NCBI GenBank assembly: GCA_018241525.1
Contig: JAFEDR010000001.1
Span: 248,001-312,000 of the forward strand
Origin: Pseudomonadota bacterium
GTDB lineage: Bacteria > Pseudomonadota > Gammaproteobacteria > Steroidobacterales > Steroidobacteraceae
DNA length: 64,000 bases
Reading direction: 5' to 3'
Under the pieces are notes generated by a model. The model was not told the origin of the DNA, ran no database searches, and worked only from the letters and a program-made list of their open reading frames with translations. The position numbers and the translations under genes were made by a program. Below, in pieces: positions 20,983 to 31,578 of the stretch; within the stretch, counting starts at the first letter, position 1, and every line of letters begins with the position of its first letter.

Positions 20983-22437
20983 TCAGCGGTGGCGCGCGGC
21001 CACGGTCTTGACCGTGGTGAAGCCGTACAGCGCCTCCATGCCCTTCTCGCGCCCGTGCCCCGACCAGCCGACGCCGCCGAACGGCAGCTCGACGCCGCCG
21101 GCGGCACCGTAGTCGTTCAGGAACACCTGCCCGGCCCGCAGCCGCTGCGCGAGGCGCTGCTGGCGGCCGGCGTCACGTGTCCAGACGCCGGCGACCAGGC
21201 CGAAGCGCGTGCCGTTGGCGAGTGCGACCGCCTGATCCTCGTCGTCGAACGGCAGCACCACCTGTACCGGCCCGAACACTTCCTGCTGGGCGAGCGCATG
21301 GCCGGGGTCGAGCGGGCCGAGCAGCAGTGGCGCGACGTAGTGGCCGCCGACGGGGGCGTCCGCGACGACCTGGCCGCGCGCGATCACCGGGACGCCGTCG
21401 CGCAGGCCTGCCTCGGTCAGCGCCACGATGCGCTGTCGCTGGGTCGCCGAGATCACCGGACCGAGGTCGAGGTCGAGCTGCGCGGGACCGGCGCGCAGCG
21501 CGCGGTAGCGCGCGGCGAGGGCCTCGACGACGCGCGCGTAGGCGCCGCGCTGCACCAGCAGCCGCGAGCTCGCCGAGCAGGTCTGGCCGGCGTTCTGCAG
21601 CCCGGCGCGCACCAGCACCGGCAGCGCCGTCTCGAGGTCCGCGTCGTCGAAGACGAGCTGCGGCGACTTGCCGCCGAGCTCGAGCGTCACCGGCGCGACG
21701 TGCCGGGCGGCCGCCGCCTGGACCGCGACGCCGACCTCGACCGAGCCCGTGAACGAGACGTGCTGGACGCCCGGATGCGCCGCGAGGGCCGCGCCGGCCT
21801 CCTCGCCGAGGCCCGGCACGACGTTGATCGCTCCGGCCGGGAAGCCCGCGGCCGCGGCCAGCCGCGCAAAGGCGAGCGTCGTGAGCGAGGCCTCCTCGGC
21901 CGGCTTGATCACGACCGCGTTGCCGGCCGCGAGCGCCGCGCCCACCGAGCGGCCGACGATCTGCATCGGGTAGTTCCACGGGATGATGTGGCCGGTGACG
22001 CCGTGCGGCTCGCGCAGCGTGTACACGGTGTAGCCCGCCAGGAACGGGATGGTCTCGCCGTGCAGCTTGTCGGCGGCGCCGGCGTAGAACTCGAGGTAGC
22101 GGGCCAGCGCGGTGACATCCGCGCGCGCCTGCGTCAGCGGCTTGCCGACGTCGCGGACCTCGAGCGCCGCGAGCTCCTCGGCAGCCGCGAGCACCGCGCG
22201 CCCGAGCGCCGCCAGCAGCCGGCCGCGCTCGAAGGCCGCGAGCCGGCCCCAGTCGCCCTCGCGAGCGGCGTGCGCCGCGCCGACCGCGGCGTCGACGTCC
22301 GCCGCCGAGCCACGCGCGATCGCGGCGAACGTCTCGCCGGTCGAGGGGTCCTCGACCGGCAGCATGGCGCCGCCGGCGGCGGTGCGCCACTCGCCCCCCA
22401 CCAGCAGCTCCTCGGTTCGGAACGAGATCGTCGTCAC
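20983..22437 (-). CDS. Aldehyde dehydrogenase family protein
   Basis: A 484-residue NAD(P)-dependent aldehyde dehydrogenase with intact active-site residues: Glu253 in LELGGKSP and Cys287 in NAGQTCSAS, plus FTGSVEVG, QEVFGPV and the C-terminal PFGGVGWSGHGREKG. I chose GTG 22437, which has GAGGAT eight bases upstream and begins the conserved fold at once. The frame is open to 22506, but that extension lies inside the upstream ATPase gene and is not conserved-looking. The style resembles betaine-aldehyde/indole-acetaldehyde/aminobutyraldehyde dehydrogenases. It probably oxidises an aldehyde derived from imported peptide residues or amines (inference). Confidence 0.9.
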   Translation of the reverse strand: MTTISFRTEELLVGGEWRTAAGGAMLPVEDPSTGETFAAIARGSAADVDAAVGAAHAAREGDWGRLAAFERGRLLAALGRAVLAAAEELAALEVRDVGKPLTQARADVTALARYLEFYAGAADKLHGETIPFLAGYTVYTLREPHGVTGHIIPWNYPMQIVGRSVGAALAAGNAVVIKPAEEASLTTLAFARLAAAAGFPAGAINVVPGLGEEAGAALAAHPGVQHVSFTGSVEVGVAVQAAAARHVAPVTLELGGKSPQLVFDDADLETALPVLVRAGLQNAGQTCSASSRLLVQRGAYARVVEALAARYRALRAGPAQLDLDLGPVISATQRQRIVALTEAGLRDGVPVIARGQVVADAPVGGHYVAPLLLGPLDPGHALAQQEVFGPVQVVLPFDDEDQAVALANGTRFGLVAGVWTRDAGRQQRLAQRLRAGQVFLNDYGAAGGVELPFGGVGWSGHGREKGMEALYGFTTVKTVAARHR

Positions 22438-22447
22438 GGTCGCATCC

Positions 22448-24046
<1,599 letters not shown>

Positions 24047-24048
24047 GC

Positions 24049-24870
24049 TCAGCGCCGCCCGCGCGGATCGAGCCGCGCGGCGAGGCCGTCGCCGAGCACG
24101 CCGAGTGCCAGCACCGCGAGTGCGAGCGCGAGCCCCGGGAACACCGCGAGCCACGGGGCGACGCCCACCAGCGTCTGGGCCTCGTTCAGCATCCGGCCCC
24201 AGCTCGGCGCCGGTGGCTGGGCGCCGAGCCCGACGTAGGACAGCCCGGCCTCGGCGCTGATGCCGAGCGCGAGCTGGATCGCCGCCTGCACGAGCAGCAG
24301 CCCCGCCAGGTTCGGCAACAGGTGCACGAAGGCGATCGCGAGCGGGCCGCGGCCGGCCAGCCGCGCGGCACGCACGAAGTCACGGGTCATCAGCGAGAGC
24401 GCGCTGCCGCGGACCAGGCGCGCGAACACCGGCACGTTGAACACGCCGATCGCGACCACCGCGGTCAGTGCGCCCGGGCCGAGGGCCGCCGACAGCAGCA
24501 CGGCGAGCAGCAAGGCCGGAAACGCGAACAGCAGGTCGTTGCCGCGCGCCACCAGCTCGTCGGTGAGCCCGCCGCGGCCCGCGGCCAGCAGCCCGAGCGG
24601 CGTGCCGGCGGCGAGGCCGACCAGCACCGCGCCGAGCGCCACCGCGAGCGACGTGCGGGCGCCGGCCGCGACCATCGCGAACACGTCGCGGCCGAGCGGG
24701 TCGGTGCCGAACCAGTGCCGGCCGGAGGGCGGCGCGAGGCGGGCGGCGACGTCGAGTGCGAGCCCGTGGTCGAGCCACCCGGCCAGCGAGGCGAGCGCGA
24801 GCAGCGCGTAGCCGAGCAGCACGAGCGCGGCGAGTCGCACCGAGACCGGCCAGCCGCGCAGCGCGCTCAT
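24049..24870 (-). CDS. Peptide ABC transporter permease, DppC-like
   Basis: A 273-residue inner-membrane permease of the binding-protein-dependent family, DppC/OppC type. Features are an N-terminal helix (residues about 10-30), the periplasmic GRHWFGTDPLGRDVFAMV signature that defines this class, about five further helices and the cytoplasmic coupling (EAA) loop SLMTRDFVRAARLAGRGPLAIAFVHLLPN. Its ATG overlaps the stop of the binding-protein/permease fusion by four bases, and its own stop is two bases before the ATPase start. It forms the second half of the translocation channel. Confidence 0.93.
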   Translation of the reverse strand: MSALRGWPVSVRLAALVLLGYALLALASLAGWLDHGLALDVAARLAPPSGRHWFGTDPLGRDVFAMVAAGARTSLAVALGAVLVGLAAGTPLGLLAAGRGGLTDELVARGNDLLFAFPALLLAVLLSAALGPGALTAVVAIGVFNVPVFARLVRGSALSLMTRDFVRAARLAGRGPLAIAFVHLLPNLAGLLLVQAAIQLALGISAEAGLSYVGLGAQPPAPSWGRMLNEAQTLVGVAPWLAVFPGLALALAVLALGVLGDGLAARLDPRGRR

Positions 24871-27431
24871 GGCGCACCCGTGCGGCGCAGCCGCGGATCG
24901 ACGACCGCGTACAGGAGCTCGACCAGGAAGTTCACCATCACCACGCTCGCGACCAGCAGCAGCACGACGCTGCGCACCACGATCAGGTCGCGCTGCGCGG
25001 TGGCCTGGAAGATCAGCCGCCCGAGGCCGGGCAGCGCGAACACCGTCTCGATGATGATCGCGCCGGCGAGCAGGAACGAGAACTGCAGTCCTAGCACGGT
25101 CAGCGTCGGAATCAGCGCGTTCGGCAGGGCGTGCCGCACGAGCGCGGCGTCCGGCGTCAGGCCCTTGGCGCGCGCGGTGCGGACGTAGTCCTCGCCGAGC
25201 GCCTCGCCCAGTGCCCGGCGCAGCACGCGCGCCAGGATGCAGCCCTGCGGCACGGCGAGCGCCACCGCCGGCAGGGCGAGCGCGCGCAGCGCCGGGCCCA
25301 AGCCTGCGTCCCAGCCGGGGAAGCCGCCGGCGGCGAACCAGTGACGCTCGACCGCGAGCCCGAGGATCAGCAGCAGCCCCAACCAGAAGTTCGGGATCGA
25401 CAGGCCCGCCTGGGCAAGGCCCATCAGCAGCGCGTCGAGCCGCTGGCCGGCGCGGCGCGCGGCGGCGAGCGCGAGCGGCACCGCGATCAGGGTCGCGAGC
25501 GCGAGCGCCAGGAGCGCGAGCGGCAGCGACACCGAGAGCCGCTCGGCGACGAGCTCGGCGACCGGGACGCGGTAGGTGTAGCTGAGGCCGAGGTCGCCGT
25601 GCGCGAGCGCACCGAGCCAGTCCAGGTATTGGCGCCAGGCCGGGGCGTCGAGGCCGTAGTCGGCGCGCAGCGCCGCGACCGCCGCCGGACTCGCGTTCAG
25701 GCCCATCATGTACGCCGCCGGGTCGCCGGGCAGCACGTCGACCAGCACGAAGATCACGAGCGACGCGGCCAGCAGCGTCAGCGCGAGTGCGGCGCCGCGC
25801 CCGGCGAGGTAGCGCGCGTCGACGTGGCGACGCAGCGCGAGCGCGGCGAGCAAGGCCGCGAGCAGCGCCACCGTGCCGAGCACGACCGCCGGCGCGCGGC
25901 CGCCCGGGCGCGCATGGCCCGCGCTCGCCGGGGCATCGAGGTAGGCACGCGTGACGTCGATGCCCTGCACCGGCGCCTCGTGCCACAGCCCGTGCAGGTC
26001 GTGGCGCCAGACGCCGAGCTTCGGCAGCTCGAAGAGCCAGACGTTGACGCAGTCCTCGGCCAGCTGCTGCTGCAGCTCGACCAGCAGGCGGTGGCGTTCG
26101 GCCGGCGCACGGGTCCGCGACAGCGACTCGAGTCGCGCGGCGTAGCGCGCGTCGTGGTAGCCGAAGTAGTAGCTCGGCCGCGCGTAGATGTCGTAGTCCA
26201 TCGGCTCGGTGTGCGAGACGATGGTCAGGTCGTAGTCGTGGTTCTTGAACACCTGCTCGAGCCACTGGGCCCACTCGATGTTCTCGATCCGCACCCGGAC
26301 GCCGGCGGCGGCCAGCTGGCTGACGACGATCTCGCCGCTGCGCCGTGCGTAGTACGGCGGCGGCAGGCGCAGCGTCAGCTCGAGGCCGCGCGGGTAGCCT
26401 GCCTCGGCGAGCAGCGCGCGCGCCCGGGCCGGGTCGTAGGGGTAGCGGCCCGTCAGGTCGACGTAGTCGGGGTCGTGCGGCGGAAAGTGGCTGCCGATCG
26501 GCTCGCCGTAGCCGTACATGGCGCCGGCGATGATCGCGCGCCGGTCGACGGCGTGCGCGAGCGCGCGCCGCACACGCAGGTCATCGAGCGGCGGGCGCGC
26601 GTTGTTGATCGCGAGCAGCGTCTCGCCCTCGGTCGAGCCGACCACGACCGTGAAGCGCGGGTCGCGGCCGAGCTCGGCGAGGTTCTCCGGGGCCGTGAAG
26701 TTGGAGAACGCATCGACGTCGCCCGCCAGCAGCGCGGCGCGGCCGGTCGCGGCGTCCGGCACGATCCGGAACCGGACGCTCTCGAGCAGCGCCGGCGCGC
26801 CCCAGTAGTCCGGGTTGCGCTCGAGGACGATCGCATCGCCCTTGCGCCACTCGCGGAAGCGGAACGGGCCGGTGCCGATTGGTGCGGTCGCGGCGTGCGC
26901 CGCGCTCGCCGGCGACAGCATCACCAGGTTGCCCCAGCCGAGGTAGGTCAGGATCTCGGCGACCGGGCGCTCGAGCTCGAGGTCGAGCGTCAGCTCGTCG
27001 ATCACGCGGATCGCGCGCACCGGCTGCAGCAGGTCGTGCAGCGGATTGCGCGAGCCGCTGGCGCGGGCCCGCTCGAGGGTCCAGCGCGCCTCGGCGGCGC
27101 TGAACGGCGCGCCATCGTGGAAGCGCACGCCCGGCCGCAGGTGGAAGCGGTAGCGCAGGCCGTCGGCGCTGATCGTCCAGTCGCGCGCCAGCGCCGGCAC
27201 GACCCGTCCGTCCTCGGCGATCCGCGTCAGCCCTTCGAAGACGTTGGCGTACAGCACATCGTGCGTCGCCTCGGCCGAGGTTGCCGACGGGTCGAGGTTG
27301 GGCGGCTCGAGCGGGATGCCGATCGTGATCGAGCCGCCCGCGGCCGCCCGCGCCGGCGGCGGCGCGGCGAGCAGCGCCAGCGCGAGGGCGGCGCCGAGCG
27401 CGGCGCGCCAGGCGCGCGGCGCGTGGCTCAT
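24867..27431 (-). CDS. Fusion of peptide-binding protein (SBP family 5) and DppB-like permease
   Basis: A single 854-residue frame encodes two normally separate proteins. Residues 1-30 are a signal peptide. Residues about 33-500 are a family-5 solute-binding protein (LEPPNLDPSA, GLRYRFHLRPGVRFHDG, IGTGPFRFREW, ARALLAEAGYP). Residues 513-533 are an extra transmembrane helix followed by RRHVDARY. From about residue 545 there is a full DppB-type permease (VLPGDPAAYMMGLN, then the EAA loop EDYVRTARAKGLTPDAALVRHALPN at about 748-771). The extra helix with positive residues after it returns the chain to the cytoplasm, so topology is consistent with a working fusion. Four-base overlaps with both neighbours support real translation. 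No stop or frameshift is visible at the junction. Confidence 0.9.
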   Translation of the reverse strand: MSHAPRAWRAALGAALALALLAAPPPARAAAGGSITIGIPLEPPNLDPSATSAEATHDVLYANVFEGLTRIAEDGRVVPALARDWTISADGLRYRFHLRPGVRFHDGAPFSAAEARWTLERARASGSRNPLHDLLQPVRAIRVIDELTLDLELERPVAEILTYLGWGNLVMLSPASAAHAATAPIGTGPFRFREWRKGDAIVLERNPDYWGAPALLESVRFRIVPDAATGRAALLAGDVDAFSNFTAPENLAELGRDPRFTVVVGSTEGETLLAINNARPPLDDLRVRRALAHAVDRRAIIAGAMYGYGEPIGSHFPPHDPDYVDLTGRYPYDPARARALLAEAGYPRGLELTLRLPPPYYARRSGEIVVSQLAAAGVRVRIENIEWAQWLEQVFKNHDYDLTIVSHTEPMDYDIYARPSYYFGYHDARYAARLESLSRTRAPAERHRLLVELQQQLAEDCVNVWLFELPKLGVWRHDLHGLWHEAPVQGIDVTRAYLDAPASAGHARPGGRAPAVVLGTVALLAALLAALALRRHVDARYLAGRGAALALTLLAASLVIFVLVDVLPGDPAAYMMGLNASPAAVAALRADYGLDAPAWRQYLDWLGALAHGDLGLSYTYRVPVAELVAERLSVSLPLALLALALATLIAVPLALAAARRAGQRLDALLMGLAQAGLSIPNFWLGLLLILGLAVERHWFAAGGFPGWDAGLGPALRALALPAVALAVPQGCILARVLRRALGEALGEDYVRTARAKGLTPDAALVRHALPNALIPTLTVLGLQFSFLLAGAIIIETVFALPGLGRLIFQATAQRDLIVVRSVVLLLVASVVMVNFLVELLYAVVDPRLRRTGAP

Positions 27432-28708
27432 GCGCTCGCGGTCAGCAGCCGGTGCGCGGCCACGGCCATGACCTTGGCCGAGGCCACCAGCTCGTCGATG
27501 CCGACGTACTCGTCCGGCTGGTGGGCGAGGTCGAGGATGCCCGGCCCGTAGGCGATGCAGTCCTTCAGGCGCCCGATCCGGTCGATGTGCTTCTGGTCGT
27601 AGGTGCCCGGCGAGCAGACGATCTCGGGCTCGCGGCCGAGGATCTCGCGCACCGCCGCGACGGTGGCGCGCACCACCGGCCCGTCACGGTCGGCCATGAC
27701 GGGCAGCACCTCGAACAGGTCCCGCAGCTCGTAGCGAAAGCCGGGTCGCGTGCGCGCGAGCCCCTCGAGCAGCTCGCGCACCTCGCCCTTGACCCCGTCC
27801 AGCGTTTCCTCGACCAGGAAGCGCCGGTCGATCACGATGCGGCAGGAATCGGCGACGCACGGCGAGGGCAGGCCATCGAAGCCCTCCGGCTGGCCGCCGT
27901 GCACGGAGTTCACGTTCAGCGTCGACTGGCGCGCCGCCGGCGGCACCACCGGCATCACGGTCGCGCGGGTCGCGAGCCGCGGCAGCAGCTCGTGCTCGAG
28001 CCGCTCGAGCACCGCGCCCATGTGGCGGATCGCCGAATCGCCGAGGAACGGCATCGAGCCGTGCGCGATGCGGCCCTTGGTCTCGAGCTCGGCCCACCAG
28101 ACGCCGCGGTGGCCGATGCAGACGCGATCGACGTTCAGCGGCTCGGGGATGATGACGTGCTGGACGCGCTCGGGCGCGAACCAGCCGCGCTCGGCGAGAT
28201 AGGCGACGCCGCCGTAGCCGCCGGACTCCTCGTCGACGGTGCCGGAGATCTCGAGGGCGCCCGGCAGCCGCGGTCCGACGTCGAGCAGCGCCTCGACCGC
28301 GACGATCGCGGCCGCGAGCCCGGCCTTCATGTCGCAGGTGCCGCGCCCGTAGATCCGCCCGTCGCGCTCGGTCGCCGCGAACGGCTCGACGGTCCAGCCG
28401 CGGCCCGGCTCGACGACGTCGATGTGACCGTTGAAGTGCACGCAGCGGCCGGGCCCGCTGCCGTCGCGCCGCGCGACCACGTTCACGCGCGGGTAGCGAT
28501 CGCTGTCGCCCGGGGTGCCGTGGCCGCGGACGTACTCGACCGCGAAGCCGCGGCGCGCGAGGCGCCGGCCGATCGCCTCGGCGCACGGCACGTAAGCCTC
28601 GCCGGGCGGGTTCGTGGTCGGGATCCGGACGAGCTCCTGCGTCAGCGCGACGAGTTCCTCGCGCCGGCCGTCGATCTCCTTCAGCACCGCCTGCAGCGCA
28701 TCAGTCAC
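27428..28708 (-). CDS. M20-family metallopeptidase (ArgE/DapE-like)
   Basis: A 426-residue zinc-dependent amidohydrolase/peptidase of the ArgE/DapE/ACY1 family. The metal site includes HFNGHIDVV (His and Asp), GTCDMKAG, the catalytic DEESGGYGG and a C-terminal His in YDQKH. A lid/dimerisation domain is inserted in the middle. It could deacylate an N-acyl amino acid or cleave dipeptides; it is too divergent from ArgE or DapE to choose. It is the second gene of the peptide operon, overlapping coaX by eight bases upstream and the binding-protein/permease fusion by four downstream, which favours a role in processing imported peptides. Confidence 0.9.
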   Translation of the reverse strand: MTDALQAVLKEIDGRREELVALTQELVRIPTTNPPGEAYVPCAEAIGRRLARRGFAVEYVRGHGTPGDSDRYPRVNVVARRDGSGPGRCVHFNGHIDVVEPGRGWTVEPFAATERDGRIYGRGTCDMKAGLAAAIVAVEALLDVGPRLPGALEISGTVDEESGGYGGVAYLAERGWFAPERVQHVIIPEPLNVDRVCIGHRGVWWAELETKGRIAHGSMPFLGDSAIRHMGAVLERLEHELLPRLATRATVMPVVPPAARQSTLNVNSVHGGQPEGFDGLPSPCVADSCRIVIDRRFLVEETLDGVKGEVRELLEGLARTRPGFRYELRDLFEVLPVMADRDGPVVRATVAAVREILGREPEIVCSPGTYDQKHIDRIGRLKDCIAYGPGILDLAHQPDEYVGIDELVASAKVMAVAAHRLLTASA

Positions 28709-29429
28709 AGCACAGTCCTCGGGTGGCCACGATCGCGAGCCCGCTGAGCACGAGTTCCGGGACGATCTCCGCCGGCCGCGACAGGTGCGGGGCGAGCACT
28801 GCCGCGTCGCCGCCGGTCAGCAGCAGCCGCGGTGCGGCGCGGCAGGCGGCGGCCAGCTCGTCCCAGGCACGCTCGGCCAGCGCCGCCAGCGTGACCGGGA
28901 CCGGGTCGCCGGCGAGCGCCGGCAGGGCCTGCCCGTCGAGCAGCGCATCGTCGCCGGTCCAGGGTTCGCGGGCGTCGCCGAGCATCTGCACGCCCGGCAG
29001 GATCAGCCCGCCGCGGTGCTGCCCGTCGGCATCGAGCGCATCGACCGCGAGCGCCGTGCCGCTCATCACCACGAGCGTCGGGCGCGGTGCCGCCCGCCAC
29101 GCGGCGATCAGCCCGAGCCAGCGGTCGACCCCGAGCGCGGCCGGGCGGCGGTAGCCGTTGCGGACCCCGAGCAGCGCGGAGCTCGCCACCACGAATTCCG
29201 GTTCGACGGCGAAGTGGTCGCGCGACCAGAGCGTCAGCGCTGCCGCAAAGGCGGGACCGGCGACGTTGGCCACCACGATGCGCGACGGGCGGTGGCCGTC
29301 CGCCTCGATCTCGCGCTGCCAGCTGCGATGGGTGGCGTCGTGCGCGACCGCACCGGACGGGGCGACCTCGAGGTACTCGAGCCAGGCCCACTTGACGCGG
29401 GTATTGCCGACGTCGAGCAAGAGGATCAT
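28701..29429 (-). CDS. coaX: Type III pantothenate kinase
   Basis: A 242-residue CoaX, which phosphorylates pantothenate in the first step of coenzyme A synthesis. Motifs are the phosphate-binding LLLDVGNTRVKWA at the N terminus, GVDRWLGLIAAW in the middle with the catalytic Asp, and VVMSGTALAVDALD. Type III kinases are insensitive to CoA feedback and often need a monovalent cation. Its end overlaps the M20 peptidase start by eight bases, so this housekeeping gene heads the peptide operon. In many genomes coaX follows birA; here birA is absent. A TAGACT box ends six bases before the ATG, hinting at a leaderless message. Confidence 0.94.
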   Translation of the reverse strand: MILLLDVGNTRVKWAWLEYLEVAPSGAVAHDATHRSWQREIEADGHRPSRIVVANVAGPAFAAALTLWSRDHFAVEPEFVVASSALLGVRNGYRRPAALGVDRWLGLIAAWRAAPRPTLVVMSGTALAVDALDADGQHRGGLILPGVQMLGDAREPWTGDDALLDGQALPALAGDPVPVTLAALAERAWDELAAACRAAPRLLLTGGDAAVLAPHLSRPAEIVPELVLSGLAIVATRGLCCD

Positions 29430-29527
29430 GAGGAGAGTCTAGGCGATCTTGCCGCAGTGCGGCGAAACCGCCCGCCTGGCTGCCGGCCGGGGCTCGAACG
29501 GGCGACGACGGGCGCCAGAAATGAAGA

Positions 29528-29560
29528 GGCCGCCGTGGGGGCCAACACCCCACGGCGGCC
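29528..29560. other. Perfect 13-bp hairpin between divergent coaX and folA
   Basis: GGCCGCCGTGGGG (29528-29540) pairs exactly with CCCCACGGCGGCC (29548-29560) around the loop GCCAACA. Neither gene can use it as its own terminator, since both are transcribed away from it. It could be a remnant or end of an unannotated small RNA, a repeat element, or an insulator. The rest of 29430-29714 holds no open frame I would call a gene. Confidence 0.6.
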
Positions 29561-29637
29561 GGGATCGGAATCGTGTGCGTCACTGCAACGGTTGCCGGTC
29601 CGTCACCAGGTACCCTCGACGGCGCCATCCGGGCGCC

Positions 29638-29667
29638 ATGACGTCACGGGCAGGCGCAGGATATAAA
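29638..29667 (+). promoter_or_regulatory. Candidate sigma-70 promoter of folA
   Basis: ATGACG (29638-29643) and TATAAA (29662-29667) are separated by 18 bases and lie about 50 bases before the folA ATG. The -35 overlaps a perfect TGACGTCA palindrome (29639-29646), a possible regulator site. No clear Shine-Dalgarno sequence precedes the folA ATG. Confidence 0.5.
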
Positions 29668-29714
29668 GTCCGCCCCGCCGGCAGGCAGCGAACGCATCAC
29701 AGTTCCCAACCGTT

Positions 29715-30233
29715 ATGTCAACCGCGAAGCCCGTCACAGGTCCCCGCCTCGAGTTCGTGGTCGCCGTGGCCCGGAACGGGGTCATTGGCCTCGGCAACGG
29801 CCTGCCGTGGCGCCTGCCGGCCGATCTCGCCCACTTCAAGCGGATCACGCTCGGCCACCCGGTGCTGATGGGCCGTCGGACCTGGCAGAGCATCGGCCGG
29901 CCGCTGCCGGGCCGCCGCAACCTGGTGCTGACGCGCGACCGCGAGTTCCGCGCCGACGGGGCGGACGTGGTGCACTCGCTGCCGGAGGCGCTTGCGGCGG
30001 TGCCGGCGGGCGAGCGGCTGATGGTGATCGGCGGCGGCGAGCTCTACCGCGAAACGCTCGCCGCGGCCGAGGTCCTGCACCTGACCGAGGTGCACGCGGA
30101 CCCCGAGGGCGACGCGCACTTTCCGGACTGGCGCCGCGAAGACTGGCAGGAGATCTCGCGCGAGGCGCACCCGGCCGACGAGCGCCACACCTACCCGTAC
30201 AGCTTCGTGACGCTCACCCGCCGGGGGGCGTGA
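29715..30233 (+). CDS. folA: Dihydrofolate reductase
   Basis: A 172-residue DHFR that reduces dihydrofolate with NADPH for thymidylate and one-carbon metabolism. Landmarks are VVAVARNGVIGLGNGLPWRLPADLAHFK (the active-site region with NGLPW and the catalytic acidic residue), HPVLMGRRTWQSIGRPLPGR for NADPH binding, and VIGGGELYRE near the C-terminal third. A short N-terminal tail precedes the fold. Its last 20 bases overlap the 3' end of the convergent kynurenine monooxygenase gene. Thymidylate synthase, the common neighbour, is not in the window. Confidence 0.96.
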   Translation: MSTAKPVTGPRLEFVVAVARNGVIGLGNGLPWRLPADLAHFKRITLGHPVLMGRRTWQSIGRPLPGRRNLVLTRDREFRADGADVVHSLPEALAAVPAGERLMVIGGGELYRETLAAAEVLHLTEVHADPEGDAHFPDWRREDWQEISREAHPADERHTYPYSFVTLTRRGA

Positions 30234-31578
30234 TCGGCGCGAGCCGCGCGTCGACCTCGGCGATCAGCGCCGGCAGGTCGACGTCCGCGAGCGTCGTGCA
30301 GCCGCGGGTCGCGGCCTCCAGCAGCTCGGCCTGCACTGCGCCGCGGCGCTCGGCCTCGGCGTACGGAATCTCGGCGTGGAACATCACCATCGAGTAGCGC
30401 GGGATGAAGCGGTCCGGCCGCCGCCGCTCGAGCTCGAGCGACAGCGCCTTCTGCAGCGCGAACCGCGGATCGCGCACCGTGTCGCGCATCTCCGTGTAGT
30501 TGTCGATCGCCATCCGCGCGATCGCGGCGGTGTCCTCGCGGCGCAACGCGTCGAAGCGCGCGAAGCGCGCCGCCCAGCCGGCGTTGGCCTCGAGCAGGTC
30601 ATCGAGTACTACGCAGTCCTCGAAGGCGCAGTTCATTCCCTGGCCGTGGAACGGCACGATCGCGTGCGCGGCGTCGCCGACGAGCAGCGCGTCGCCGGCG
30701 ACGTGCCAGGGCGCGGCGTACACGGTCGACATGCGGCCGACCGGGTTGGCCGCGTACTGGGCGTCGAAGTCCGGCATCAGCGCGAGCGCATCCGGGAACT
30801 CGCGCGCGAACAGCGCGTGCGCCGCGCCGACGCTCTCGAGCGCGGCGAAGCTCGCGCCGGCGCCCTCGGCCGGCAGGAACAGCGTGGCGGTGAAGGTGCC
30901 GTCGACGTTCGGCAGCGCGATCAGCATGTAGCCGCCGCGCGGCCAGATGTGCAGCGCATCGGGCGCGAGCCGGTGTGCCGCACCCGGTCCGGCCGGAATC
31001 GTCAGCTCCTTGTAGCGGTGCGCCAGGGTTTCCTCGCGTGCCGTGGCGAGACCCGCCGCGACCATCGCCTGGCGCAGCGCCGACCCCGAGCCGTCGGCGG
31101 CGATCACCGGCGCGAGCGGGATCTCAAAGCGCAGGCCGGCCGCCAGGTCCTCGATCTCGATCTGCCGGCGGGCGAAGTCCGCGCCGCGGCAGGCATGCTC
31201 GAAGTGGAAGGTGACGCCAGCCGCCTCGGCCGCATCGACCAGCACGTGGTTGAGGTCGGCGCGCGCCACCGCCCACAGCAGTTCGTGCGGCCGCTGGCCG
31301 TAGGGCAGGAAGCGCGTGCCGCCGCCGTCGTCGTGCACGCGCCGGCCGCGCATCGGCACCAGCAGCGGCCGCACGGACTCCATCAGTCCGGCGCGCTCGA
31401 GCGCCGCGATGCCGCGTGCGGCGAGCGCGAGGTTGATCGAGCGACCGGCCGGCAGCGGTACGCGGCGCGCGTCTGCGCGCCGCTCGTAGAGGTGCACCTC
31501 GCAGCCGCGGCGCGCCAGCAGCAGCCCGAGCAGCGGCCCGGTGCAGCCGCCGCCGAGCACGACCACGCGCCCGGTCAT
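30214..31578 (-). CDS. kmo: Kynurenine 3-monooxygenase
   Basis: A 454-residue FAD- and NADPH-dependent hydroxylase that turns kynurenine into 3-hydroxykynurenine. It has the Rossmann motif VVLGGGCTGPLLGLLLARRG, the KMO-style LPAGRSINLALAARG, the middle PYGQRPHELLWAVARADLN and the second FAD motif GDAAHAIVPFHGQGMNCAFEDC. The ATG overlaps the kynureninase stop (ATGA), making it the last gene of the kynurenine operon. The C-terminal hydrophobic anchor of eukaryotic KMO is absent, as usual in bacteria. The coding end runs 20 bases into the end of folA on the other strand. Confidence 0.95.
   Translation of the reverse strand: MTGRVVVLGGGCTGPLLGLLLARRGCEVHLYERRADARRVPLPAGRSINLALAARGIAALERAGLMESVRPLLVPMRGRRVHDDGGGTRFLPYGQRPHELLWAVARADLNHVLVDAAEAAGVTFHFEHACRGADFARRQIEIEDLAAGLRFEIPLAPVIAADGSGSALRQAMVAAGLATAREETLAHRYKELTIPAGPGAAHRLAPDALHIWPRGGYMLIALPNVDGTFTATLFLPAEGAGASFAALESVGAAHALFAREFPDALALMPDFDAQYAANPVGRMSTVYAAPWHVAGDALLVGDAAHAIVPFHGQGMNCAFEDCVVLDDLLEANAGWAARFARFDALRREDTAAIARMAIDNYTEMRDTVRDPRFALQKALSLELERRRPDRFIPRYSMVMFHAEIPYAEAERRGAVQAELLEAATRGCTTLADVDLPALIAEVDARLAPITPPGG

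Noticed and set aside
29480..29520. GTTCGAGCCCC on the minus strand resembling a tRNA T-loop
   Set aside because: The flanking bases do not form a T-stem or acceptor stem, and no anticodon or D-arm can be drawn.
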